A DNA stretch of 64,000 nt, from NCBI GenBank assembly GCA_022605405.1, contig JABYQQ010000037.1, positions 62,001 to 126,000 on the forward strand, read 5' to 3'. A model generated the notes under the pieces. That model made no database searches. It saw only the letters and a list, made by a program, of their open reading frames with translations, and was not told the DNA's origin. Shown piece after piece: positions 1-11,613 of this stretch; positions within the stretch are counted from its first letter, which is position 1; every line of letters starts with the position of its first letter. Both the position numbers and the translations under genes were made by a program. The stretch comes from Earliella scabrosa. Its lineage: Eukaryota > Basidiomycota > Agaricomycetes > Polyporales > Polyporaceae.

Positions 1-752
1 TCAAGCCGCAACATAGATTCATCTCGGTCTAGCAGTCGACATTCTGTCCCCGCTAGCCCTTCGTCCCGCCTCCCTTCAATCTCCGACGTGATTCTCTGGA
101 CTCTTCAGGCGACACAGCATACGAAATACATCCTGCCATGGTGTTCTCCTACGAGAGATCTCTGCGGTGACCTCTCCACCTGTTCACTCTGCGTCCATCT
201 AACAAGGGCGTCACCGTACGTCTGCTCCAGCCTTCCCGGCGTTCCGACCAAGATGCGCGTGGATCAGCTGGCCGCCCATCCTGTTGTCTACCCCGACCAA
301 TGTGCTTCCTGGAATACGCTCACCATCGCTTATGTTCAGGTCCCAACTGTCAATCCCACATCGCCAGCCGCCCCAGAATATAGCATCGCGGTCTCGTGCT
401 GAAGCACGGCCCGAGCTCGAGGTAAAATCGAACTATGTCTTTTCATGTACAATTCTACGATGATCCCGCAAGCCGAGCGCGTTCCAAGAATGGCCCCGCT
501 AGCGCCACCCCAGTCTCGGAGTCAACCAGCCTGCCAGGTGCTGCAGCTCATCCACTTCTCCGCATCAAGCCGCAGAGCTACTCCCACCACGGCACTCGTT
601 CACGTTGACGCTGTCAAACACCGTTCGACGATCCGTTATTACCGGCGCCGGGAGCGGCAAGTATAAGTACCCAAGGTGTTGACCGCAACCGGCGCGTCGT
701 CTCTTCCACTCTCACCGTCGGTTCTTGCGCATCGCAAGCTCTGGCGTTCAAA
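1..752. other. Intergenic / upstream region at window edge
   Basis: I see no recognisable gene here. Open frames are short and show no family resemblance. The last part is the promoter and 5' leader of the phosphatase gene that starts at 753. A TATA-like word (gtataagta) lies near 660. A gene entering from the left of the window cannot be excluded. Confidence 0.4.
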
Positions 753-3626
753 ATGGAGCTCATGTCCTTGCTGTCCCTCACGCTCGCGGTGATTGCAGTC
801 CGCGCCTGTCCCGGCGAAGAACACGAACACGGCCACGCGCACGCGCACGAACGGCGCGCCTTCCCGCAGACGCCCCTCGCTCCACCGACGCGGCCGCTCG
901 TCTGGGGCGACGTGAATATCATCCACACCACGGACAGCCACGGATGGCTGCTTGGACACCAAAAGGCCTCGTTCCCGGAGCCCAACTACAGGTGAGTCGC
1001 GATACGTCTCGGAGGAGCCGAGTGGTGATGCCGGATGGTGCACGAATAGCGGCGACCTGGGTGATTTCGCGTCGTTCGTGACGCACATGAAGCAACTTGC
1101 GCTTGTACGTATCTACATGCAAATCCTACTTCGATAGAGCTGTTGACGTGTTCCGACCTGCCCATGAAGCAAAAGGACGTCGATCTTCTCTTGGTTGACT
1201 CCGGAGATCTACACGATGGCGAGTATCTAGCTCCCGACTCCGTTGCCCGGAGATGCTCATGGGGTGTACACGACTCTCAGGAACGGGCCTCTCGGATGGC
1301 TTCCCGCCTGGCGGAGTGGACGCTCACGATGTCCGTCCTTGTGTTCGACTTTCTCGCGAACCATATGCTCACAATCCCACCAGAGCAATGAGTTCCTGGC
1401 ACGGCTGCCATACGATCTCATGGCAATTGGCAAGTAAGTACCGCAAACAGAGTGATCTTGCCAGAGCGCTCATCCAAGGAACTTGAACAGCCACGAGCTA
1501 TACGTCTACGCGAACACCCTCGACATGCACAGAAACTTCGCTCCGAAGCTCAATGGTCGCTATCTGTCCTCGAACGTCAACATCACCGTCGCTGACAGGC
1601 ACGGCAAGGCTGTCAGTGTCCCCGTGGGAGGTCAGTGCCTGTCCATCTCCCCGCCTCCTTGCTCAGGTGTTGAGCTCGTAATCTTGATAGATCGATTTGC
1701 GAAGTTCCGTACTCGCAAGTAAGCTGCTCCCTACATAACTCGAGTGCATGACCTAGGTCTAACGCTCGGAACGCAGAGGACGCAAGGTTACGTCCTTAGG
1801 TGTCCTCTTCGATTTCACTGGCAACGACGTCAACACCACAGTGCAGAGGGTCGAAGACATGGTCAAGCAGCACTGGGTACGTCCCAGTGACCGCGTGAAC
1901 GACCCTTCCGATAGTCTGATTTCGCTGGTTGCATTGACAGTTTGCAGAGGCGATCAAAGAGGAGCCTGATTTCTTCCTTCTCGCCGGGTGCGTCGCTCTG
2001 GATTGCTACTGATGTATACTCCATCTCTGATACTTTGTGCAGACACATGCCGGTGGCGAGGACGGATAACTGTGAGCTCCATGCATGATAGTTCTTCGTC
2101 AACTTGTCTGATCAGTACCAGGGCCTACGGTGTTCAACGCTATTCGCGCCGTGCACCCTACCACCCCCATCCTGATCCTGGGAGGTACGCCCGTTGCGTG
2201 CTTGCCCCAAGAGCTTGATTGACAGACGTCTAGGTCATACTCATATTCGTGATTGTGGTAAGGTCGTATATAGCGTGGCTTACCTGCCTCTCATGTTTCT
2301 CTGCAGTCCAGTATGACGGTCGTTCGATGGCGTTGGAGAGTGGTCGGTATATGGAAACAGTCGGTGCGTTCGGTGTCAACTGAGCTCCAATTGTACGCTA
2401 ACTAGAGCTCTACAGGTTGGATGAGTACGTATAATGTCTCTGTCGACGGTCCTTTGTGTTTAGCGTTACTTTAGGCGCAAAACTCGATCATCGCGGATCC
2501 ACCAAGAACATGACATTCTCGCGTCGGTATCTCGACCCCAATCGGGTCACTTACGAGGTACGCGTGCAAGACTTACATAGCTCATGGCCGATCTCTGACG
2601 GATGATATAGTATCACACAGGCCGAGGCAATTTCACTTTCGACACCCTGCACGGGAGATCCATTACGAGGGGCCTCAACGAGCTCGCAGAGAGGTTCGAC
2701 CTCAACATGCTCTTTGGGACAGCGCCTCAAGACTACACCATCAGCCGGTGCGTCTATGTCGCTCTGTTGGCTGGGTTGATGACCCTCACACGCTGCATTC
2801 AGTAACCCTTTCCCCTCCAACAACTCCATTCTCTCCCTCTTCACCGAAGCGATGAAGTTCTCGCTCACCGTGAACAACTCGCGCGCCAACATCCCGAACC
2901 TCATGATCACCAACTCGGGCTCGCAGCGCTTCGACCTGTACGCGGGCCCGTTCACGAAGAACGACCAGCTGACGTCCTCGCCTTTCGCCAACGCGTTCGT
3001 GTACATCCCCAACGTCCCGCTCGCCGTCGCGCGCCAGGTCCTCCCCACGCTCAACCAAATGAGCGAGAGCAGGCGCCGTGCCCTGGTCGCGGAGCGCGAA
3101 CGGGAGCGCTATGCTCTCGGCGACGTCGACATGCGCTACTTTGCTTGGCTCGAGGAGATGGATCGGCGGAGCGACGGTCCTGAGCGCCGTGCGGCGCAGA
3201 ACGCGACGCTGGGGTATGTCACGCACGATGTGAGCGGCCTTCCTCCCCCACTCTCTAGCTGCGCGTGTTCACTGACTACTATCGTCACCAGTCGTGTCCT
3301 GGCGTCGGTGATGACATCCCACATTCGCCCCTGGTGAGCCCTCCTTCCAGGCTGACTCTCCATGTCTGTTGCATGCAATGCTCACGGGTGCCCCTCCACA
3401 GCCGTTCTTCTCATCGCCCGACTTCATCGGCACGGACGCGCCGGAGGGCCTCACCGACGATGCTCTCATCGACTTCGTGTTCGTCGACTTCAACGAGGAA
3501 GAGATACTCGAGGTCCTGAATAGTCTGCAGAGCGACAAGACGTACACGGCGGCGGACGCGTTCCCGTACACGGATGTACTCTCTAACGCTGTGCTCGGGA
3601 TTTACGCACAGCAGTTTTGGAACTAG
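753..3626 (+). CDS. Secreted calcineurin-like metallophosphatase / 5'-nucleotidase-like (YHR202W family)
   Basis: The protein is a secreted or vacuolar metallo-dependent phosphoesterase of the fungal YHR202W type, related to 5'-nucleotidases. The N-terminus is a signal peptide (MELMSLLSLTLAVIAVRA) followed by a His-rich stretch (EHEHGHAHAHE) that may bind metal. The metallophosphatase motifs appear in order after splicing: IIHTTDSHGWLLGH (metal Asp/His), VDSGDLHDG, the GNHELY signature (joined over the intron 1434-1490), a GHMPVARTDN segment, and ILGGHTHIRDC with the second metal His pair. A nucleotidase-like C-terminal domain follows, ending QQFWN. Exons visible include 753-991, 1050-1104, 1170-1218, 1281-1330, 1384-1433, 1491-1630, 1691-1718 and 1777-1876, then about seven more to the stop at 3626. 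The intron 1219-1280 appears to be of the rare GC-AG type. The substrate is unknown. Confidence is high for the family and lower for exact exons in the second half. Confidence 0.88.
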
Positions 3627-3774
3627 CGGGCATGATAAGTGTACATCTGGAGTACATGCATGTACAATTGGGGGACCACCTTGACAGATTAGGTCTTATG
3701 TAGCCCCCCGTACGTCCCGAGACAAGAACTTATTCGTGGGCAACAAAAACAGTCGTTTGACCCAACACGTTAAA

Positions 3775-3855
3775 TGGACACGTCCGGGATCGAACCGGAC
3801 CCCTCTCGCATATCATATGCTAAGCGAGCGTGATAACCAACTACACCACGTGCCC
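3775..3855 (-). tRNA. tRNA-Ala (AGC) with short intron
   Basis: Read on the minus strand, the acceptor stem GGGCACG pairs with CGTGTCC and includes the G3:U70 wobble pair that is the classic alanine identity element. The discriminator base is A. The D arm (GTGTAGTTGGTTATCAC) and the T arm (GTTCGATC loop) are intact. The anticodon stem CTCGC/GCGAG encloses AGC plus about 7 extra bases (TATGATA), which fits a very short intron after position 37. Confidence 0.92.
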
Positions 3856-5440
3856 TACAGGATAGGCTGTTTTGAGAACTCACAGATCATTTGAGGTTAG
3901 TGATGTGCGCAAGTATCAAGTTAGACAACTTTACATTGAGTACCAGCAGGTGGAAGATAGGTAGGGGCCCTCCGGGCAGTCCTGGCCACGGGTCAGACCA
4001 ATGCAACTGGTTGCGCTGATCATGTACTGTCTGAAGGAAGTATGACTATGATGCAGACCATCTTTCAGCTTCCAGTTTGAAGTGCTGAGACAGCCGCAGT
4101 TTGAACTCCCTGTCAGGCGTCGTCGCCCCAACTCACTTGCATATTGAGAACCACCCTCTATTCGGGCGGATCTCGTAGCTCACGAGGCTCTCAGGGACTT
4201 GCTATGTCTCGCGAAGAGGACCCGTCATTCGCGCTCCCTCCCCTCCCTCGCTACGCTCGGGGTCACGTCGGTCCCGCTCAAGCGGGCACACTAAAGCCTT
4301 GCTCACACCATCAAATCAGACCGGCTCCCTTTTGGGCTTTTCTGAAAGAAGGACAGGTTTAGTTGGCGGGCGCAGCATTGAATATTAATGACTCGGAGGG
4401 CCCAGGGAGGGCCGTATGTAATGAGGTGCACAGCAGCGCCCGGGCAAAGATAACGATACTTCGTCCTCGTTCCGCTGGGGGAAGTAGTGGGTTTGCCGCA
4501 AGACGCGTTGGTTGCAACCCCGGAATTGCGCTCGACTGCCACCGCGGCACTACCAAAGTCGTAGGCTGAACGCAGCATGGCCGCATGGGCATCTCGGTTG
4601 TGGCTTCGCATCGTAAGGGGAGCCTACCAGTTGCAAAGTCAGTTCACCTAGCTCCGTAGTTGCGATATGCATATCCTTCAAGTTCTAGGTTGAAGAAACA
4701 CTCGAAGTCAAGACGTGGCAGGATACGAGGAGCACCAACAGACTGGAAGGACCACGTTGGCTCAGCGCCCATAACCACATTGAGCGACCTGAAACGCAAA
4801 ACCACGTGGTTTAGTCAGCTTTCCCACCCCAAATTGATCTGAGTTTACTGGCCTGGAGACCTGTCCACTGTTCGTGGCCAGGAATAGTGGAGAACCTCCA
4901 GTCACGGCCGTTGCAGAGTTTGAGATGCCTGAGCAGTGAGCGGGCACTAGCTCCCCCCAACACTTCATGTACAATTGTATACTACATGTTCACTTTGCGA
5001 CTTTAGCTCGCATAAATATCAAGCTCGACTGGCACGTTATTGAGGGTAGGTGGCAACACCGCGAGCGATGAGGTTTGTGCTGGAGCTGATCAGAGGTGAT
5101 TATAGGTATGTTGTCGTGCTGAGCTCAGTGAGCTATCGAAAGCGGCGTCAGAGAACCAACACAGGCGTCTAACGATGTCCAGAAAAATGCATTAAGTTCA
5201 ATTTCGTTCGGGTCTCGATTTACCAAGCTTGCAACACCAATGCGTTTCCGCCTAGCCCGCCATGCTGAGACTCGACGACCTCTGATGTGAGCGCAGAGGG
5301 GAAGGGGTATCTGATTGTCTATCGACACTAACAACGAACCTAGTACAGGACAAATATGCATATGTTACAGTCAGGGGATACGATACACATCGGCCAAGCG
5401 CGCCCAGTCCCTCAACGATACCACGACCCCACTCGAGGAC
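3856..5440. other. Intergenic stretch, no gene recognised
   Basis: About 1.6 kb between tRNA-Ala and the first F-box gene. Open frames are short, overlap on both strands and show no family motif or splice-linked continuation. Around 4190-4290 there is a C-rich low-complexity patch. I see no terminal repeats or RNA genes. Confidence 0.5.
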
Positions 5441-6600
5441 TTACGCCTCGACCGGCGGGGGCTGTTTTCTCCTCTCGCGCAGAGCCCCGACGCTCCAGCA
5501 CCCCGGCCCGTCGTGTATTCGATCGGCCCACTGGCGCACGGCGGCGACCTCCCAGTCCATCTCCCGCATGAGCTTCATCGGCGGGAGGAGCGCGGTCGGC
5601 ACCCTGGAGGCCTTGCAAATGTCGTCGAGGTTCTTGAGGAAGGACGCGAACACCCAATGCGGCGTCCCGCAAGGGCCGCCCATCGGCGGCGGCGAGTGCG
5701 GCTGGACGATGATCCGCTTCAGGCTGGACATCATGTACTCCGATTCTACGGGTGCGTGCGATCAGCCACCTACGGACGGGAGGGAGGACGGTAGGAGGCA
5801 GACTCACCGAATAACTTCCTAACAGCTTCGAGAATGGAGCGTGGCCAAAAGTCGGCGCCAGTTACGCGGAGGTGCGTTAGACCGGGCGCACGGTCCGCCC
5901 ACGCAGTGAAGTCGAGCCTCGGGCTGGCAGCGAGGGCAGCGAGAGAGAGGTGCAGCCTGTCCAGCCGCGGGAACATGGGCTCGAACGCGGCGTCGCATCC
6001 CGGGGCGGAGAACTGGGGCTCGTTGCCGACAATGGTGAGCTCGCGCAGCACCGGGAATCCGCCAGGGCAGTCGATGGTATCGGGCATGAGGAGCTCCTGC
6101 TTGCCATAGCGGTGACAGTGGATCAAGGTGAGGGTTTGGACGTCAGGCGCAACGATACGGAGGAGGGCGGCGACGTCCTCGCTGTACCGTTGCTGCTCCT
6201 CCTGGACGGCCTTGCGCACCTGCGCCTTTGTCTTCTCCGCGATCGCGCGCAGCTGCTCGGAGCGCTTCGCGTCGGGGGCGGCGCGAGGGGGCGCGATCTC
6301 GATCGGGGCGGGCTCATGGCGCACGGAGGAGGAGATGATGAGGTGGCGGACCTTAGGGGTTGGGCCGACGGCGATGGCGCGGGGGAGGGCGCGCTCGCGG
6401 GCGTAGCAGGCGAAGAAGGTAGCGACTTGGGCGGGGGTTTGGGAGAGGAGGGCGACGGTGTAGAAGCGGGCGCCGCGAGAGACGGCGCGGATGTGTTTGG
6501 AGACACGGGACAGGGACGCGCCAGTGTAGCCGCCGTCGGTGCAGGCGAGGATGAAGATGCGCTCGAGAAGCTCGACCGCGAGACGATCCATGCCTTCCAC
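5441..6600 (-). CDS. F-box-like domain protein (365 aa)
   Basis: Two exons: 6600-5808 and 5745-5441, with a 62-nt GT-AG intron; the join gives LFESEYMMSS. The first about 60 residues are an F-box-like helix set (MDRLAVELLERIFILACTDG, then LSRVSKHIRAVSRG) typical of Agaricomycete F-box proteins, which recruit substrates to SCF ubiquitin ligases through Skp1. The rest looks like a degenerate leucine-rich or solenoid region, with repeated L-x-x-L-x-L patterns such as LRELTIVG and LTHLRVTG. The Skp1 link is inferred from the family. Two paralogues lie at 14940-16211 and 16704-17983 and share the ACTDGG, SLSRVSK and RxTRF-type motifs. The start at 6600 is the first ATG of the open frame and precedes the F-box directly. 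Confidence 0.8.
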
Positions 6601-7140
6601 GCGGAGGGTTGAGAAGACTGACGTTCACGCTTCGCGGGTTCCCAGGCACTGTCCTTCTGTTAGCCTCCAAGCCTCGTCCTGTCCGAACGGACGACGACGT
6701 ACAAGGTATGTCGTGCGTTGGTCTGATGCAGTCTTGTAGTGCTAGTGCCAGCCGTCGTCGTTTAGCGGTCGTGGGTGGGTCGTGAGCGTGCCAGCGTGTC
6801 GTCGGCGGTCGGAGGAGGGGAGAGGCGCGATCGGTTAGACCGAGTGTCTCAGGCCCATGGCCGCAGCTCGGGGGACTATATATGACCGCCGTTGCAGGGG
6901 ACAAGATCACATAAGTAGCGTATACGCAGAGGATCCTCGTCTTCTCCCCAACTCCTCTCCCCGCCCAGCGTCTACCCGGCGCCTTGAGCCTTCGCGGAAC
7001 ACCCACACCAGGTTAGCTCATCGTTCCTCCATCATGAACCGGTTACCGCCTGATCCGACGCACAGATAACGATCACGCCTAGGCCGAGGCTCCATTTTAT
7101 CAGGCCCCGATGTGCGTCTTGTCTGTGAGTCCAAACTAAC
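6601..7140. other. Upstream region of F-box gene, no further gene seen
   Basis: The open frames here are GC-driven shadows. A TATA-like word (actatatatga) occurs near 6875. It is followed on the right by the inverted-repeat element. Confidence 0.4.
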
Positions 7141-7207
7141 GGAAGTATGGCGCATCTTCCGGCGGAATCCGCCGGAATCCGGCGGATGATGGCGGACGGC
7201 TTGGCAG
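7141..7207. repeat. Left inverted-repeat arm with (cggcggaat)-type units
   Basis: It matches in reverse complement the sequence around 8735-8790. Shared landmarks in order are gaagtatggcgcat, ttccggcggaatcc, aatccggcgg, atgatggcgga and ggcttggc. The arms differ in the number of 10-bp units. Confidence 0.7.
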
Positions 7208-8734
7208 CCAAGCCGCCCAGAAAATGGGCTCGAAGCGCTCATCCCACTCCCTGCTCGATCCCTTCGCCTAGCCATTCACATGCCCATAGCACAGTTGGCA
7301 GATTATGAGCATTCTAACCACGTTCTCGCGCAGATGTGATATTACAGAGGGATGCACTTGAAGGTATGTTACTGACGGTTGTCTACAAATTTCCGCGACA
7401 CCGCCGCAACGGCCGTAACGGGCTACGATACAGTTACGCCGCTTTCCTCCCTACTGTGTCTGGCACAGCAGCAAGCAGTCACCGCCCTTTCTACCGATAC
7501 AGTAATGACCTGCGACCCGAAACACCCATCGGCCAGCCGAAATGCCGTTACCACTGTAACTGCTGACGGCGGATCATGTTGCAAGCTACGACAGTATAGG
7601 GTTATGCCGACACGACGCACTGCCGTAGCTAGTTACGGCCTGTGGGGAACGCCGTTACCCCCGTAAACACTGACGGGCTACCGATAGGAGCCACACCTGT
7701 CTCGGTTAATGCAGGCACAACTTGGACCGCCGTAGCCAGCTCCGGCCAGACTTCCAAGGTTAAGCCGGAAACGGTGGTTACTACCACCGTTGAGCCCCTG
7801 CAACCCACTTGACCCAGGCCCGGTGTCCAGCGCAACTTGTCATTACGATCAAATTGGATGCAGCGAATGCCTGGGCGACGAGAGAGTAGTTGGAGTACGC
7901 TGGGTGGTCAAATCCCAACGACTTGGACACGCAGATGAGAACGACTTGATTTAGTGCTTGGTGTGAAGTTTAGATATGCGGCAGGGTGAGTAACTGCTTC
8001 CACAAGTAACGACTCGAGGTTGTGACATTACGAAGTCTCAGTCTGCAGCTAGAAGGCAGACTCTCGGAGGTCAGGGTGAGATATTGTAGTATTTAACTCC
8101 GAGTCGTATGGCACTGTAAACTAGATACTCGACGTACCATGGCCTTCAGTCATATCAAATATGAATGAGACACTCACATTCTTGTGTATCTCCTCAAGCT
8201 CCATGTTATTGATTTTGACCACGCGAAAGTGTCCAAGGTCGACAGCCTGAGTGACACTGGCAGTGAGCTGAGTGAAACTTCAGCGCTTAGCCTCAAGTCT
8301 AAACCGACTACTTAAACCTTTTGGATACGGCCGTTACGGGGATGCCGACGGGTCACGGTACGGCCGTTAGGTGCGTCAAGCGGCGCACAGGTACATATGC
8401 CGTATTAGGTGAACTTGCGCTTCGGGAGTCGCGATACTGCGGTTACAACATTACGGCCTGTGTCGCAGGGTCGAAATGTTCAGATACTATGTTGTGCTAT
8501 CGCGATACTTTCGATTCTGAGTGCTGAGTCCTGCCAGACAAGGCCGTCAGCCTGTGGTGCGGAGAGGCTCAGAGCCGCATGTTGTCCTGAGTCTCGCATA
8601 GTAATGTCTACGCATATGTATTGACACGGGACCGATGTCAATTGTACGCCTACCCTAGTATGTCCACAAGTGAAGTACATACTTACTTTCATTATCGTCT
8701 CCATTCTCCTCCGCCGCCCATAGCCATCAGCCAA

Positions 8735-8797
8735 GCCATCATCCGCCATCATCCGCCGGATTCCGCCGGATTCCGCCGGATTCCGCCGGAAAATGCG
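8735..8797. repeat. Right inverted-repeat arm with tandem ccgccggatt units
   Basis: On the plus strand this arm reads gccaagccatcatccgcc, then three to four tandem 10-bp ccgccggatt units, then aatgcgccatacttc. It is the reverse complement of the arm at 7141-7207. Confidence 0.7.
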
Positions 8798-8810
8798 CCA
8801 TACTTCAGGT

Positions 8811-10216
8811 GTCCTCTGTGAGTCTTGTCTCCCGCGCGCTCCACTCCTCCGCCCAGTGGCCTCCAAGAGGGGTGTCGAGCCACGACGCAGGAATTTCGAG
8901 TTTAGGCTATTGCGGATCCAGACTCTGCCAGTACCATCCGACGACGGCACGTCCCAATTTGGGCGCACGGCGAACCCTGGCCTACCGCTAACCTTGCTAC
9001 TTTCGACTTGGCGCGGTCTCAGTTCGAAGTCCACACAAGACCTTGCTTTCAATCCCACATGGCGAGCAATACGGATGACCTTTCTTAGCAAGCAACCAGA
9101 TGAGCCGACTGGGACAGATGAGGAAGGAACGATAGGCGTGTCATGCGTAAGACACCGGGATCTGGGTTCCCGCTAGAACAGTGCGGTGACGTGAACAATG
9201 TACGTGAGGGGTATTCACTGAACATTCATTGCACCACAGCCTGTCGCAACGATTGACCAGAGTATTTCCCTGCCTTCTCATAAATGTCAAGCAACCACGC
9301 ACCCCTGGACAAACTGTCTGCCTCCCACTTGCCTCCCACAAGTACGTATTCCAACATATTATTACGTGTCCAAGCTCAGCGCTCTGCGATCCGCACTACT
9401 GATTGCTGCTTAGCCGAAATAGGCCTCTGCTACTGGCAACGGTGCTGCGCAATCCTGCGGAGGTAAGTCACTATGTTCTCACCCAATTGGATGACAGGAG
9501 CTACTGCAGAGGGGGGAATGGAGATGGCGTCAGAGCTTCACTCGATCGTATCCCGTCCGCATGCAGACACGGCTCGGTATGTTCCAGGTATGTTCTATGA
9601 TCATTGATGGAGGAAGGGAAAGGGGAAATTTGGCGTGAGAATTGCTAGTTCGAGTGCCCCAATGATTGAGGAGGACTGGCAGGAGACTGCACTCACCCCG
9701 CAGATGGCGGTCGTTGCGTGAGGAAACCGAAGTTACTGAGTCGTATTATTAGTACATATCCTACTAATTCCAGAATCCCGGTACTGTCAATCCCCGCACC
9801 ATGTCTTGCAGCAACGTCTCAAACATCTCAACCTCAACGGGCATGGCTGTGCATGCATACAGGCTGCATACTCGGTGCAGCTCCTGGCGACTGCTTCGAC
9901 AAGTTCACCTCCGGGCCGAGGGCCGCAACTCATTCTGCAGGCTAGCACGGATGCCCTCGGAGTCCTAGGATCAAGGTGTCCTGCTTCGCGAGCTCGAGTC
10001 TGGTTCCTGTCGCTACCACCCCGTCTTGATGTTCCTTGCTGTGCCTCCTCGTGCATGATCCCCGATCTGCTACGCTATGCTAAGCGACTCAGGTACTTGC
10101 GCCGGGTTATTGGACTCGTCATCTTGTTCAGATACGTTCAAAACACGAATCGCACTGAGCTCTGCACCCGCGTACAGCTACGATTACTCAGAACATCTCG
10201 ATGAAACAGGGCCTCT
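8811..10216. other. Gene-poor stretch, nothing convincing
   Basis: Several open frames on both strands, including one on the minus strand that runs from 9091 through the repeat arm, have no motif, no family resemblance and an irregular composition. No RNA gene was recognised. The stretch may be old repeat-derived DNA. Confidence 0.45.
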
Positions 10217-11306
10217 CTACCGCTCAGGCTCCTCAAATGAGACCAGAGACTGAGCATTCTGCGAGCAGTGTTCAGAGATGTGTGCATAAGGGTTCTCCAC
10301 GATTGCGTCACTCACAGTCATATCCCTGAACGCCCGACAGTACCGCACCAGCATCTCACGATTCTGGAGGGACCCGAAACCTTCGCGCGCTGCCTTCGGG
10401 TCTGGAAGATCCATCTCGAGTCGTTCAACGACGGTCCTCGTGGAGGGGTACGTCCCGTTCGCCACATGTTCTACGAGCTCTGCTGTGATGGGGATCTTGT
10501 AGAACGTCGGCGCGGTGTACTGGAGCGAGATGGCGAGGAACGTCCACGACTCGAGCTCTTGCTCGCCGGCCTCCACGCGGACCTCGTTCAGGAGCCGAAA
10601 GGCGGCGAGTGCATATCCGACGAGGCGCGGGAGCGAGTCGGGTGTAGGCACGGGCTCGGAGACGCGCCGTGGCTGCGGACATGGTATTGCGGGTGAGCAC
10701 GGTGGGCGAACGTCCAGCGACACATCTACATACCGCAACTAGATCGAATAGCACTTGCGGTCTGCCGTAGATGCGAGCGTCCTGACTGCACTTGCGCTGC
10801 AGGAGTGAGCTGAATGTTGCGCGCACCTCCTTGCCGCACATGGGCAGCGAGAGCCTTATGCGCTGCTTGTAGTAGCGTATGATGTCCCAGTCTGTGCCAG
10901 GCACGCCTCCCCCGAGCCCAAGCTGGGCGGCGATAACTTCGTCGACAAATTCCGCCATGTCCGTTTTGCGACTGCCGCGGGAGCTGGGTTGAAGGGGCCT
11001 CAGGGTGGAGAGGAATTTGTCCGAGGACGTGAAGGTGCCTCGGTCGAAACGGCGGCCGAAGCGCTCGGGAAACAGCATGAGAGACGTATCGTCGGGAGAC
11101 GATGCATAGGGGGGAAGTTCCTCGATGCCGAAGAACGTCTCGAAAGTCGAGCTTGTTGTGGAGATGTTGAACGCGTGTAGTTGGATTGGCGTCCACGCGG
11201 AGACCAGCTTGGGTGTACGCTTGAGATGGGCCATGTTGGGTAGAGCCAGTGTGGAGAAGGTGCGTTGACCGTCCGCGCTGTTTATAACGATCCCTACCAG
11301 CCTCAA
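10217..11306 (-). CDS. Hypothetical protein, 342 aa, function unknown
   Basis: Two exons are supported: 11306-10734 and 10672-10217. A 61-nt GTATGT...CAG intron keeps the phase and joins VLFDLVA to PRRVSEPV. An inner ATG at 11234 (MAHLKRTPKLVSAW) may be the real start, because the preceding residues look untidy. I do not recognise a family. The protein is soluble-looking and mainly helical, without signal peptide or membrane segments. Notable stretches are TDWDIIRYYKQRIRLSLPM, TFSSLLQRKCSQDARIYG and ESWTFLAISLQYTAPTFYKI. Open frame through both exons plus an in-phase intron argues for a real gene. Neighbours are unrelated (F-box gene to the left, RIB3 to the right in the same orientation), so context gives no functional hint. 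Confidence 0.6.
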
Positions 11307-11613
11307 TTGCGATGCCGCCTGGGAGAGACGGATCGACGTAACGTCGGTAGTGACTTTTTAGGAAGTCACCCGACGGGTTGAGGAGTCGGCGTCAGCCGCC
11401 AGTACTTGCGCATCATCGTCTGCAACTGGAGCAGAGATGCGGGATGCGGGATGTAAGAAGTCCTGTTGCTGAAGACATCGATCGCGATACCCGAACAAGA
11501 ATGGTTACACATGCTATTACACTGCCACAGAAATCGTGTCAGTCAGTACAGCACCGAAGGTCTTGTCCAGCAGGTCGGACGCACCATATCGATAAAACTT
11601 CGCCATTCGCAGT
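11307..11613. other. Short intergenic region between hypothetical gene and RIB3
   Basis: About 300 bp. It holds the promoter of the leftward hypothetical gene and the 3' end of RIB3. Nothing else is seen. Confidence 0.5.

Larger units (their letters stand above)
7141..8810. mobile_element. Candidate non-autonomous inverted-repeat element (decayed DNA transposon-like)
   Basis: The left arm (about 7141-7207) reads gaagtatggcgcatcttccg followed by cggaatcc repeats, atgatggcgga and ggcttggc. The right arm (about 8735-8790) carries the same words in reverse complement, with three to four copies of the 10-bp unit ccgccggatt. Between the arms lie two clusters of short GTTACGG/CCGTAAC words, at about 7379-7680 and 8320-8465, nested inside the arms like subterminal repeats. 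I see no transposase frame and no clear target-site duplication. This looks like a MITE-like or deleted DNA element, but a pair of independently inserted short repeats in opposite orientation would look similar. Confidence 0.45.

Noticed and set aside
8480..9091. 203-codon open frame on the minus strand
   Set aside because: It runs straight through the right inverted-repeat arm, and its middle is coded by the 10-bp units. No family resemblance.
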